Counted from the stretch's first letter, positions 7,845 through 15,130 are shown. The stretch is 18,091 nt of DNA from JAJRVH01 sp964505995 (GCA_964505995.1 CAZDLB010000029.1:1-18091); one strand, 5' to 3'. Numbers and translations are program-made. The notes: a model not told the origin generated them from the sequence alone.

Positions 7845-9147
7845 GGCTGTTTCCCCGCCTGTTTCTGCTGCTGCTGGCTTCCCTGCTGACCGTGGCCGCG
7901 GTTTTCGGCTGGCTGTCGCAGCGCTGGGAGTCCGAGCGCAATCTTTCTCAACGCACGATCTCGATCGTGCGTTCGCTCGGATCGGAAGCGGCGGCAACCT
8001 TCCTCAGGGAAGGCCCGCGAGGCCTCGAGTCCTGGTTGCGCGGCAGCATGCGGGCGTATCGTTTCCGCGGCTTTCTTCTGGATGAGGATGGCTTCAATCT
8101 TCTGCCCAGGCCTTTGCCACGGGAGCTTCTGGGGCCGGCGCGCGAGGCCGTGCTCGGGCAGCATGCGGTCGAGCTCAGCCGGCCGCCGTATTTCATCATG
8201 GTGGCTCCCGTCAGCCAGGGCGGTGAGCGCTTCTACTGGCTGACGATCCAGAGGCTGACTCCGGGCCAGGTTCAGGAAGGCCGGCGCCAGCAGCTCTGGC
8301 TGGGGCTGGCGCTGGCGCTGGTGGCCGTGCTGTTGCTCAGCCTGCTCTTGTCACGGCTGGCCTTGCGGCCGCTCCGCGAGCTCAAGGACAGCGCCGCCAG
8401 GCTCGGGGCCGGGGATCTGCAGGCGCGCCCGTCTTCGGGGCTGCTGGCGCGCGGTGACGAGTTCGGGGATCTGGCCCGTGCCTTTGCGGGTATGGGCGAG
8501 CGCATCGAATCGCTGGTGCAAAGCCACAAGCAGCTGCTGCGGGATGTGTCGCACGAGCTTCGCTCCCCGCTGGCGAGGCTTGAGGTGGCCCTGGAGCTGG
8601 CCAGGCAGTCCGCCGGTTCTGCGGCCGCCTCCGAGCTGGACCGCATCGAGCTGGAAGCGCATCGACTGGACGCATTGATCGGCGAGATTCTTGCGCTGGC
8701 CCGCCTGGAACAGGGTGCCATGGATCTGGCCAGGGAGCCGGTTGATCTGGCGAGGCTTGTGAACGACATCATCGGCGATGCCGATTTCGAGGCGCGCAAG
8801 CAGGGCCGTTCGCTGCGATGCAGCGCATCGGCAGGCGCATCCATCGCGGGCGATCCGCGATGGCTCAAGCGGGCGCTGGAGAATGTGATTCGCAATGCCC
8901 TTCGCCATACACCGGAGGGTTCGGCCGTTGAAGTCGAGCTGCGAAGCACCGCATCGGCCATCGAGATCGCCATACGCGATCATGGGCCGGGGCTGCCCGA
9001 GTCCTCGATGGAGCATCTGTTCAAGCCGTTCTGGCGCGGCGCGCAAGCCTCCGGGAGCAGTGACGGGTTCGGACTGGGAATGGCCATCGCCCGCGAGGTG
9101 ATTCAGGCGCACGATGGCGAGATTTCCGCCAGCAATGCCGAGGATGG
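7841..9147 (+). CDS. cpxA: CpxA-like sensor histidine kinase, 3' end lost in assembly gap
   Basis: Inner-membrane sensor kinase partner of the preceding regulator. 435 codons are readable. Visible parts are TM1 (about 5-23), a periplasmic sensor loop (about 24-151), TM2 (152-173) and a HAMP segment (174-226). The catalytic core has the phosphorylated His238 in SHELRSPLARLEVAL, the N box with Asn352 in NVIRNALRH, DHGPG starting at Asp380, the F box region HLFKPFWRG, and GFGLGMAIA from Gly409. HELRSPLARL and the ERIELEAHRLD-like helix resemble CpxA. The open frame enters 100 N at 9148, and about 20 further residues would be expected from the family length (E. coli 457). The in-frame bases after the gap do not encode kinase sequence, so the stop codon is inside the unsequenced part. 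Confidence 0.92.
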
Positions 9148-9247
9148 NNNNNNNNNNNNNNNNNNNNNNNNNNNNNNNNNNNNNNNNNNNNNNNNNNNNN
9201 NNNNNNNNNNNNNNNNNNNNNNNNNNNNNNNNNNNNNNNNNNNNNNN
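9148..9247. other. Assembly gap (100 N)
   Basis: Exactly 100 unknown bases. This length is the usual placeholder for a gap of unknown size, so the real distance between cpxA and nfeD may be shorter or far longer. The cpxA stop codon and any promoter or ribosome binding site for the next operon lie here. Confidence 0.98.
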
Positions 9248-9249
9248 CG

Positions 9250-10656
9250 ATGCCAAGCCTCCGTTTGCTGCTTTCCGTTCTCGTTCTGGCCTGCGGGCTG
9301 CTTGTGATGCAGGCCGCGTCATCCGGGGCTGTCCCGGCCAGGCAGGCGCTGGTGCTGGAGATTCAAGGCCCCATCGGCCCGGCCGTTGCCGAGGATGTCA
9401 CCGCTGCGCTTGCCAAGGCCGGCAAGGAGAACATGGAACTGGTCATCCTGCGCATGGATACCCCGGGCGGGCTGGACAAGGCCATGCGTGCCATTATTCA
9501 GGCCATTCTGGCCTCATCCGTGCCGGTGGTTGCCCATGTCGCACCCAGGGGCGCGCGGGCGGCCAGTGCTGGCACCTATATCCTCTACGCCTCGCATATC
9601 GCCGCGATGGCGCCGGCGACGAATCTCGGGGCCGCAACGCCGGTTCGGATCGGCGGCCTTCCGGGGCTGCCCGAGCCCGCCTCCGGGAAAGCGGAGAAAG
9701 GGAAGGCATCCGATGTCGGACCGGGCGATGCGATGCATGCGAAGATGGTCAACGACGCAGCGGCCTATCTGCGGGCGCTGGCGAATCTGCGCGGTCGCAA
9801 CGCCGACTGGGCCGAGAAGGCCGTGCGCGAGGCGGCATCGCTGAGCGCAAAGGAGGCGCTGAAGCTGGGGGTCATTGACGTGCTCGCCGCGGATACCGAC
9901 GAGCTTCTGTCCAGGCTGGACGGCCGCAGGGTGCGGACCAGCGCCGGAGAGCGGACGCTGCATACCCGGGATGCGAGGCTGAACCATTACGAGCGGGGAT
10001 GGCGCAGCCGTCTGCTGGCCGTGCTGACCGATCCGAACATCGCCTACATCCTGATGCTGCTCGGTATCTACGGCCTGTTCTTCGAGCTGGCCAATCCGGG
10101 GTTCGTGCTACCGGGCGTCATCGGCGGTATCTGTCTGGTTCTGGCGCTGTTCGCCTTTCAGCTGATGCCGGTCAGCTATGCCGGGCTGGCGCTGATCCTG
10201 CTTGGCATCGCGTTCATGGTCGCCGAGGCCTTCGTGCCGAGCTTCGGCGCCCTCGGGCTTGGCGGTGTCATCGCCTTCGTGATCGGCTCGATCATGCTGA
10301 TGGACCGCTCGCTTCCCGGCTATGCGATTTCGATGGCATTGATCCTGGCCGTCGCGCTGGCTTCGGCAGCCTTCTTCATCCTTGTGGTCGGCATGGCGCT
10401 GAAGGCGCGCAGGCGGCCGGTGCGCAGTGGGGCCGAGGAGCTGAACGGCATGCTCGGCGTGGCGGTGGAGGACTTCGAGCATCATGGCCGGGTGCATGTC
10501 CACGGCGAGGACTGGCAGGCCGAAAGCCTGCATCCGCTTTACAAGGGGCAACCGGTTCGCGTCGTCGGCCGCCGGGATCTGACCCTGCTCGTCCAGCCGG
10601 TCAGCGAATCCGCATCCGAGAACATTCATTCTTCACCCAAGGAGACGTCATCATGA
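9250..10656 (+). CDS. NfeD-family membrane serine protease (ClpP-class, long form)
   Basis: A membrane-bound protease of the NfeD1b type. In Pyrococcus the homologue PH1510 cleaves the C-terminus of its partner stomatin PH1511. The 468-residue product starts with a signal sequence (hydrophobic about 4-20, likely cut near 27). A ClpP-fold protease domain has RMDTPGGLDKAM, the likely nucleophile Ser106 in AASAGTYI, and the likely general-base Lys165 in HAKMVNDAAAYLR. Five hydrophobic helices follow (about 263-281, 287-304, 308-328, 334-352, 359-383). The C-terminal NfeD OB domain is at about 395-452. The start lies two bases after the gap; the signal peptide makes it plausible, but its ribosome binding site is missing from the assembly. 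Its stop overlaps the slipin start (ATGA), the common nfeD-slipin pairing. Confidence 0.93.
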   Translation: MPSLRLLLSVLVLACGLLVMQAASSGAVPARQALVLEIQGPIGPAVAEDVTAALAKAGKENMELVILRMDTPGGLDKAMRAIIQAILASSVPVVAHVAPRGARAASAGTYILYASHIAAMAPATNLGAATPVRIGGLPGLPEPASGKAEKGKASDVGPGDAMHAKMVNDAAAYLRALANLRGRNADWAEKAVREAASLSAKEALKLGVIDVLAADTDELLSRLDGRRVRTSAGERTLHTRDARLNHYERGWRSRLLAVLTDPNIAYILMLLGIYGLFFELANPGFVLPGVIGGICLVLALFAFQLMPVSYAGLALILLGIAFMVAEAFVPSFGALGLGGVIAFVIGSIMLMDRSLPGYAISMALILAVALASAAFFILVVGMALKARRRPVRSGAEELNGMLGVAVEDFEHHGRVHVHGEDWQAESLHPLYKGQPVRVVGRRDLTLLVQPVSESASENIHSSPKETSS

Positions 10657-11402
10657 ACTTCATTCTATTCTTCCTGCTTTTCGTCATCGTCATTCTGCTC
10701 AGCGCGATCAAGGTCCTGCGTGAATACGAGCGCGGCGTGATCTTTCTTCTGGGACGGTTCTGGAAGGTCAAGGGGCCCGGTCTGATCCTGGTCATCCCGG
10801 TCATCCAGCAGATGGTGCGCGTGGATCTGAGAACCCTGGTCTTCGATGTGCCGACCCAGGACGTCATCAGCAAGGACAATGTGTCGGTCAAGGTCAATGC
10901 GGTGATCTATTTCCGCGTGATCGACCCCGAGAAGGCGATCATCAACGTCGAGAACTATTACGATGCCACCAACCAGCTGGCACAGACGACGCTCAGGAGC
11001 GTGCTCGGCCAGCATGAACTGGATGAGATGCTTTCCGAGCGCGAGCGGCTGAACCACGACATCCAGAGCATCCTCGATGCGCAGACGGATGCCTGGGGCA
11101 TCAAGGTCTCGAATGTCGAGATCAAGCATGTGGATCTGGATGAGTCGATGATTCGCGCGATCGCCCGTCAGGCCGAGGCCGAACGCGAGCGCCGCGCCAA
11201 GATCATCCATGCCGAGGGCGAGATGCAGGCAGCCAAAACGCTGGTGGATGCGGCCAGACAGCTGGCCGAGCAGCCGCAGGCGATTCAGCTGCGTTACCTG
11301 CAGACGCTGACCGAGGTGGCCGGAGACCGATCCTCGACGATCGTCTTTCCGCTGCCGATGGATCTGATCAAGCCGCTGCTCGGCAGCAGGACTTCGGAAT
11401 AG
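10653..11402 (+). CDS. Slipin (stomatin/prohibitin-like SPFH protein)
   Basis: A membrane-anchored SPFH-domain scaffold that forms oligomers in the inner membrane and partners with NfeD proteases. The 249 residues begin with one hydrophobic anchor (about 2-19), then YERGVIFLLGRFWKVKGPGL, typical of slipins. The SPFH core contains VDLRTLVFDVPTQDVISKDN, and a coiled-coil rich in Ala, Glu and Arg (AIARQAEAERERRAKIIHAEGE) is followed by the conserved end SSTIVFPLPMDLI. The start at 10653 is fixed by AAGGAG at 10639-10644 and by overlap with the nfeD stop. The same frame is open further upstream, but only as an alternative frame of nfeD. The final stop codon TAG overlaps the ribosome binding site of the next gene. 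Confidence 0.95.
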   Translation: MNFILFFLLFVIVILLSAIKVLREYERGVIFLLGRFWKVKGPGLILVIPVIQQMVRVDLRTLVFDVPTQDVISKDNVSVKVNAVIYFRVIDPEKAIINVENYYDATNQLAQTTLRSVLGQHELDEMLSERERLNHDIQSILDAQTDAWGIKVSNVEIKHVDLDESMIRAIARQAEAERERRAKIIHAEGEMQAAKTLVDAARQLAEQPQAIQLRYLQTLTEVAGDRSSTIVFPLPMDLIKPLLGSRTSE

Positions 11403-11411
11403 GAGTGGGGC

Positions 11412-12950
11412 ATGGCTAGAGCGAATCGTCTGAAGCTCAAGCGGCTGGCGATCGATACCTACCATGAGAACGTCGCCTACATGCACCGCAACTGCCCGAT
11501 CTATCGGACCGAAGGCTTCCAGGCGCTGAGCAAGCTGTCGGTGAATCAGAACGGCCGGCAGATCCTGGCCGTGCTGAACGTCGTGGATGAAAGCAGCATT
11601 GTCGGCACGCATGAGATCGGTCTGTCCGAGCAGGCCTTCGAACAGCTGGGGCTTGAGGAGGGGGCTCTGGTCAGGATTGACCATGCCGAGCCGCCGCTCT
11701 CGATGGAGGCCGTGCATGCCAAACTGCGCGGGGAGCGGCTGACGCAGGATGATTATACTGCGATTGCCCGGGACATCGCGGCGAACCGCTATTCGAAGAT
11801 CGAGATGACGGCCTTTGTCGTCAGCTCGGGGCAGACGGGCCTGGATCGTGATGAGATCCTCTATCTGACGCGTGCGATGGTCGAAACCGGGGAAAGGGTC
11901 CACTGGGATGAACCGCTGGTCGCGGACAAGCACTGCATCGGCGGCATCCCGGGCAACCGGACCTCGATGATCGTGGTTCCGATCGTCGCCGCTCACGGGC
12001 TGATGATCCCGAAGACCTCGAGCCGGGCCATCACGTCGCCGGCCGGAACCGCGGATACGATGGAGGTGCTGGCCCGGGTGGAGATTCTCCCCGACGATAT
12101 GCGCGAGCTTGTGCATCGGCATCATGGCTGCCTCGTCTGGGGCGGCACGGCCAACCTGGCGCCGGTGGACGATATCCTTATTTCCGTGGAACGGCCGCTG
12201 GGCCTGGATTCGCACGGACAGATGGTGGCCTCGATCCTGTCCAAGAAGATTGCCGCCGGCTCCACGCATCTGGTCATCGATATCCCGGTCGGACCCACGG
12301 CCAAGGTCAGGCAGATGCGCGATGCGATGCGGCTGCGCAAGCTTTTCGAATATGTCGGTGATCGCACCGGGCTCCATGTCGAGGTCATCATCACCGACGG
12401 CCGGCAGCCCATCGGCATGGGCATCGGCCCGGTCCTGGAGGCCAGGGACGTGCTGCGGGTTCTGGAGAACCATCCCGACGCGCCCGTCGACCTTCGCGAA
12501 AAGTCGCTCAGGCTTGCGGGGCGGGTCATCGAGTTCGATCCCGATGTGCGCGGGGGCAGCGGCTATGCGATTGCCCGCGACATCCTCGAATCCGGGCGGG
12601 CGATGGCGAAGCTGCAGCAGATCATCGACAGCCAGGGAAGGGTGCAGACCCGGCCCAGGCTCGGGCGTCTGAGATTTGATGTGACGGCTCCCCGGAAGGG
12701 GTATGTGACGGCCATCGACAACATGCGGCTGGCCCGCATCGCCAGGCTTGCCGGGGCGCCGCTGGACAAGGGCGCCGGCGTCCGGCTTTATCGCAAGCTG
12801 GGCGATGCGGTCGGCAAGGGCGATCTTCTCTATCGCGTGTATGCCGAGTTTCCACCCGATCTGAGGTTTGCAAGGGAGCTCTCGGAGCAGGACAGCGGTT
12901 ATGCGATCGGAGATCCGGACGATGTGCCGGACGCGGGGTTCGGCCTCTGA
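11412..12950 (+). CDS. Thymidine/AMP phosphorylase-like protein, type 2 subfamily
   Basis: The closest family relatives are archaeal AMP phosphorylases, which convert NMP plus phosphate into a free base and ribose 1,5-bisphosphate. Bacterial members are usually labelled putative thymidine phosphorylase, and their real substrate is largely untested. The 512 residues include the N-terminal domain of about 90 residues (ending GLEEGALVRIDHAEPP) seen in the archaeal enzymes and absent from classical DeoA. The core carries KHCIGGIPGNRTSMIVVPIV, IPKTSSRAITSPAGTADTME (the family signature), CLVWGGTANLAPVDD, ILSKKIAAGSTHLVIDIPVG and the C-terminal IDNMRLARIARLAGAPLDKG. AGGAG at 11401-11405 places the start 6 nt later. 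The stop overlaps the PRPP synthetase-like start by one base (TGATG), indicating coupled translation and suggesting shared nucleotide or pentose-phosphate metabolism. Confidence 0.9.
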   Translation: MARANRLKLKRLAIDTYHENVAYMHRNCPIYRTEGFQALSKLSVNQNGRQILAVLNVVDESSIVGTHEIGLSEQAFEQLGLEEGALVRIDHAEPPLSMEAVHAKLRGERLTQDDYTAIARDIAANRYSKIEMTAFVVSSGQTGLDRDEILYLTRAMVETGERVHWDEPLVADKHCIGGIPGNRTSMIVVPIVAAHGLMIPKTSSRAITSPAGTADTMEVLARVEILPDDMRELVHRHHGCLVWGGTANLAPVDDILISVERPLGLDSHGQMVASILSKKIAAGSTHLVIDIPVGPTAKVRQMRDAMRLRKLFEYVGDRTGLHVEVIITDGRQPIGMGIGPVLEARDVLRVLENHPDAPVDLREKSLRLAGRVIEFDPDVRGGSGYAIARDILESGRAMAKLQQIIDSQGRVQTRPRLGRLRFDVTAPRKGYVTAIDNMRLARIARLAGAPLDKGAGVRLYRKLGDAVGKGDLLYRVYAEFPPDLRFARELSEQDSGYAIGDPDDVPDAGFGL

Positions 12951-13828
12951 TGCAGTTGCTGGGCTTTGAGCACTACCGCCGCCCGGCGGGCAGGCTGGCC
13001 GAAGCGCTGGGCATTGCGTATCAAGAGCCTGAGGTTCACCGCTTTCCGGATGGCGAACATCGCCTGCGGGTGCCGTTGCCGGTGCAGGCCACCGTGCTGC
13101 TGTGCTGCACGCTCTATGATCCCAATGCCAAGCTGATCGACCTGATGCTGGCCTCCCGGACCCTCAGGGAGCTGGGAGCGGAGAAACTGATTCTGATCGC
13201 CCCGTACATGTGCTACATGCGCCAGGACAAGGCTTTTCATCCCGGCGAGTCCGTCAGTCAGAAAATCGTCGGCGAATTCCTTGCCGGCCTGTTCGATGTC
13301 GTGGTCACGGTGGACCCTCACATGCACCGGACCCCACGGCTTGCGGATGCGATCCCGGCCCGGCAGGCCATCAGCCTGTCCGCCGCCGCACTGATTGCCG
13401 AACGCCTGCAGGACGATCCCGGAGGCTGGCTGCTTGTCGGGCCCGATGAGGAGTCGGAGCAATGGGTGGCCGGCATTGCCGGGCTCTCGGGAAACCCGTA
13501 CCTGATCGGACGCAAGACGAGATCGGGGGACAGGAAGGTGAGCATCGAGTTCCCCCGGGGAGAGGTCCGCGGGCAGCGGATCGCGCTGATCGACGATGTG
13601 ATCAGCACCGGCAACACGCTGGCCGTGGCCGCGCGCCATCTGCTGAATCAGGGGGCGGCGGAGGTTCAGTGCTTTGCGACGCATCTGCTGCCGCATGCCG
13701 GAGGACTGGCGACGCTGGCCGAGGCGGGGGTGAGCCGGGTCGTCTGCAGCGATTCCATCGAGCATGCCGGCGAAAGCTTCTCGCTGGCGCCGCTGCTGGC
13801 CGAACAGGTCCGCAGGCTTGCGGGTTAG
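12950..13828 (+). CDS. Ribose-phosphate pyrophosphokinase-like protein (class III-like PRPP synthetase)
   Basis: Predicted to transfer pyrophosphate from ATP to ribose 5-phosphate, giving PRPP. The 292 residues are shorter than the housekeeping Prs (about 310-315). Catalytic features are retained: ATP-binding Arg91-Gln92-Asp93 in YMRQDKAFHPGE, His124 in VDPHMHR, flexible-loop Lys189-Thr190-Arg191, and the PRPP loop IDDVISTGNTL (Asp215-Asp216, Thr220-Gly221). The stretch RQDKAFHPGESVS resembles archaeal class III enzymes rather than the bacterial class I form (RQDRK followed by RAREPI-like sequence). It is therefore probably a paralogue of a canonical prs elsewhere in the genome. The start overlaps the phosphorylase stop (TGATG), with no independent strong ribosome binding site. 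Activity is likely, but the true substrate could differ from ribose 5-phosphate. Confidence 0.88.
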   Translation: MQLLGFEHYRRPAGRLAEALGIAYQEPEVHRFPDGEHRLRVPLPVQATVLLCCTLYDPNAKLIDLMLASRTLRELGAEKLILIAPYMCYMRQDKAFHPGESVSQKIVGEFLAGLFDVVVTVDPHMHRTPRLADAIPARQAISLSAAALIAERLQDDPGGWLLVGPDEESEQWVAGIAGLSGNPYLIGRKTRSGDRKVSIEFPRGEVRGQRIALIDDVISTGNTLAVAARHLLNQGAAEVQCFATHLLPHAGGLATLAEAGVSRVVCSDSIEHAGESFSLAPLLAEQVRRLAG

Positions 13829-13835
13829 CGGTTGC

Positions 13836-14306
13836 TTGGCTGACCCGCCGCGCTTTATCGCCGACGAGATGCTGATGCGGCTGGGGCGCTGGCTTCGGGC
13901 CGCGGGCCATGATGTGCTGATCTATCCGCCGGGCACGCCCGATGCGATGCTGATCGCCAGGGCCCGCTCGGAAGGCCGCCAGCTGCTGACGCGGGATCGC
14001 AGGCTCGGCGAGTTTTCCCAAGCTGGCCGCTTCGTTCTGGTTCTTGCGGGGAATGATACCGAGAGCTGTGCGCTGGAGTTGAAGCGGCGCATCGGTCTGG
14101 ATTGGCTCTACCGTCCCTTCAGTCGCTGCATGCTATGCAATCATCCGCTTGAGGAAGGCAGCGCGGAGGATCTGCAACGGGTTCCCGAGGAGAGCCGGCG
14201 TCTGTCCACCTATTGCCGGCGCTGTCCGAGCTGCCGGAAGCTTTACTGGGAAGGTTCCCATACACGCCGCATGCTGGCCCGCTTGAAGGCCTGGCAGGCA
14301 GCCTGA
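13836..14306 (+). CDS. Mut7-C RNase domain protein (PIN-like with zinc ribbon)
   Basis: A small predicted RNase of the Mut7-C (former DUF82) family, cytoplasmic. The PIN-like part opens with RFIADEMLMRLGRWLRAAGH (Asp10 as an acidic active-site candidate) and includes LLTRDRRL. The second part is a zinc ribbon: CMLC, then CRRC and a further C in CPSC, followed by the family hallmark KLYWEGSH. Predicted length is 156 residues. The start is uncertain. TTG 13836, 7 nt after the preceding stop, puts the conserved RFIADEML right at the N-terminus; an in-frame ATG at 13764 would add 24 unconserved residues inside the PRPP synthetase gene. No good ribosome binding site is visible, so coupling to the upstream gene is likely. 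Function in the operon (RNA turnover feeding nucleotide salvage) is inference. Confidence 0.85.
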   Translation: MADPPRFIADEMLMRLGRWLRAAGHDVLIYPPGTPDAMLIARARSEGRQLLTRDRRLGEFSQAGRFVLVLAGNDTESCALELKRRIGLDWLYRPFSRCMLCNHPLEEGSAEDLQRVPEESRRLSTYCRRCPSCRKLYWEGSHTRRMLARLKAWQAA

Positions 14307-14310
14307 ATCC

Positions 14311-14985
14311 TCAGGCATGGATCATCGGCACGAAGGCCACCGGCAAGACCCGTTCCGATTCGATCCTTCCTGTGGAGTCCTTGATCACCCGCGTCAGCCA
14401 CTGTGTCTGACCGAGGGGGCCGACCGGCAGCACCATGCGCCCGTTCGATGCAAGCTGTTCGATGAGCCTTTCCGGCAGACGTTCCGGAGCGGCCGTGACG
14501 ATGATGGCATCGTAGGGTGCGGCATCCGGCCAGCCCTGCCAGCCATCCCCAAGATGCAGCCGGATGTTTCCTGTCCCTAGTTCGGCCAGCGTTTCGCGGG
14601 CCCGTTCATGCAGCGGCTTGCGGCACTCGATGCTGTGCACCTCGGCGGCCAGTCGGCCGAGTATTGCCGTCTGGTAGCCGGTGCCGGTGCCGATCTCCAG
14701 CACCTTTTCATCCCCCTCCAGATCGAGCAGGTCCGTCATCAGCGCGACGATGAAGGGCTGCGAGATCGTCTGGCCGTGGCCGACGGGCAGCGCGGCATTG
14801 TCGAAGGCGGCCACGCGCATGGAGGATGGCACGAAGTCCTCGCGCGGCACGCTGCGCATCGCCTCGAGCACCCGGTCGGAAAGCACGGGACGGCCGGTAT
14901 AGCGCGCGCAGATGCGCGCCTCCTCGGCGATGTCTTCGAGCATGCGGCGGCGCAGCGCCTCACGATCCGGCCACAGGCGTTTCAT
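14311..14985 (-). CDS. pcm: Protein-L-isoaspartate O-methyltransferase (Pcm)
   Basis: Repairs aged proteins by SAM-dependent methylation of L-isoaspartyl residues. From ATG 14985 the product has 224 residues and starts MKRLWPDREALRRRM. Hallmarks are VPREDFV, ALPVGHGQTISQPFIVALM, the SAM-binding motif VLEIGTGTGYQTAIL, HLGDGWQGWPDAAPYDAIIV with TAAPERLP, and MVLPVGPLGQTQWL. Upstream in-frame ATGs at 15018 and 15042 would add 11 or 19 residues outside the family alignment. The 15018 start has a weak AAGG, while 14985 has only AGGGG very close to the ATG. An extended -10-like TGCTACACT directly upstream would make the transcript almost leaderless. The gene does not sit in the usual surE-pcm-nlpD-rpoS cluster. 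It is tail to tail with the RNase gene, 4 nt apart, with no terminator visible. Confidence 0.95.
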   Translation of the reverse strand: MKRLWPDREALRRRMLEDIAEEARICARYTGRPVLSDRVLEAMRSVPREDFVPSSMRVAAFDNAALPVGHGQTISQPFIVALMTDLLDLEGDEKVLEIGTGTGYQTAILGRLAAEVHSIECRKPLHERARETLAELGTGNIRLHLGDGWQGWPDAAPYDAIIVTAAPERLPERLIEQLASNGRMVLPVGPLGQTQWLTRVIKDSTGRIESERVLPVAFVPMIHA

Positions 14986-14991
14986 ACCCCT

Positions 14992-15000
14992 AGTGTAGCA
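14992..15000 (-). promoter_or_regulatory. Candidate extended -10 element for pcm
   Basis: Minus-strand TGCTACACT matches the extended -10 pattern TGnTAnnnT. No convincing -35 lies 16-18 nt upstream, which extended -10 promoters can tolerate. The expected transcription start falls at or next to the ATG at 14985. If pcm really starts at 15018, this is just coding sequence. Confidence 0.3.
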
Positions 15001-15022
15001 GGCAGCTGTGTGCGCCATGGCC

Positions 15023-15051
15023 TTGAAACGCCCGCGCCGCATCCCTAAACA
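15023..15051 (+). promoter_or_regulatory. Candidate promoter for the 73-residue membrane protein gene
   Basis: TTGAAA (15023-15028) is a good -35 match. After 17 bases, TAAACA (15046-15051) is a weak -10. The predicted transcription start near 15058 would put the strong hairpin at 15061 at the very 5' end of the mRNA. The -10 is poor, so the call is tentative. Confidence 0.4.
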
Positions 15052-15060
15052 GAAGGACAG

Positions 15061-15120
15061 GCCGATGCATCCGGCATCATGGAGGATGGCGGGTGCATCG
15101 GCTCAGGCTGTCAAGAGCCG
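15061..15120 (+). promoter_or_regulatory. Structured 5' leader with two overlapping hairpins
   Basis: Hairpin 1 pairs GCCGATGCATCC (15061-15072) with GGGTGCATCGGC (15091-15102), 12 bp with one T-G wobble, and CATC/GATG pairs inside its loop. Hairpin 2 pairs CGGCTC (15099-15104) with GAGCCG (15115-15120) across a 10-base loop. The two share 15099-15102 and so cannot both form completely. No T tract follows, so neither is a standard terminator. The ribosome binding site lies 11 nt past hairpin 2. Confidence 0.6.
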
Positions 15121-15130
15121 AAAATATCGC

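Noticed and set aside
9248..9307. Apparent continuation of the cpxA frame after the N gap
   Set aside because: The translated bases do not resemble a kinase C-terminus and overlap the nfeD signal peptide in another frame. The frame across an unsized gap has no meaning.
9999..10652. N-terminal extension of slipin by 218 residues
   Set aside because: It is an alternative frame of nfeD with Arg/Gly-rich low-complexity translation. The real start at 10653 has a ribosome binding site and the conserved slipin N-terminus.
13764..13835. ATG start of the Mut7-C gene inside the PRPP synthetase gene
   Set aside because: It would require a 65-nt overlap and add Arg/Trp-rich residues outside the family. 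TTG 13836 is more economical, though not proven.
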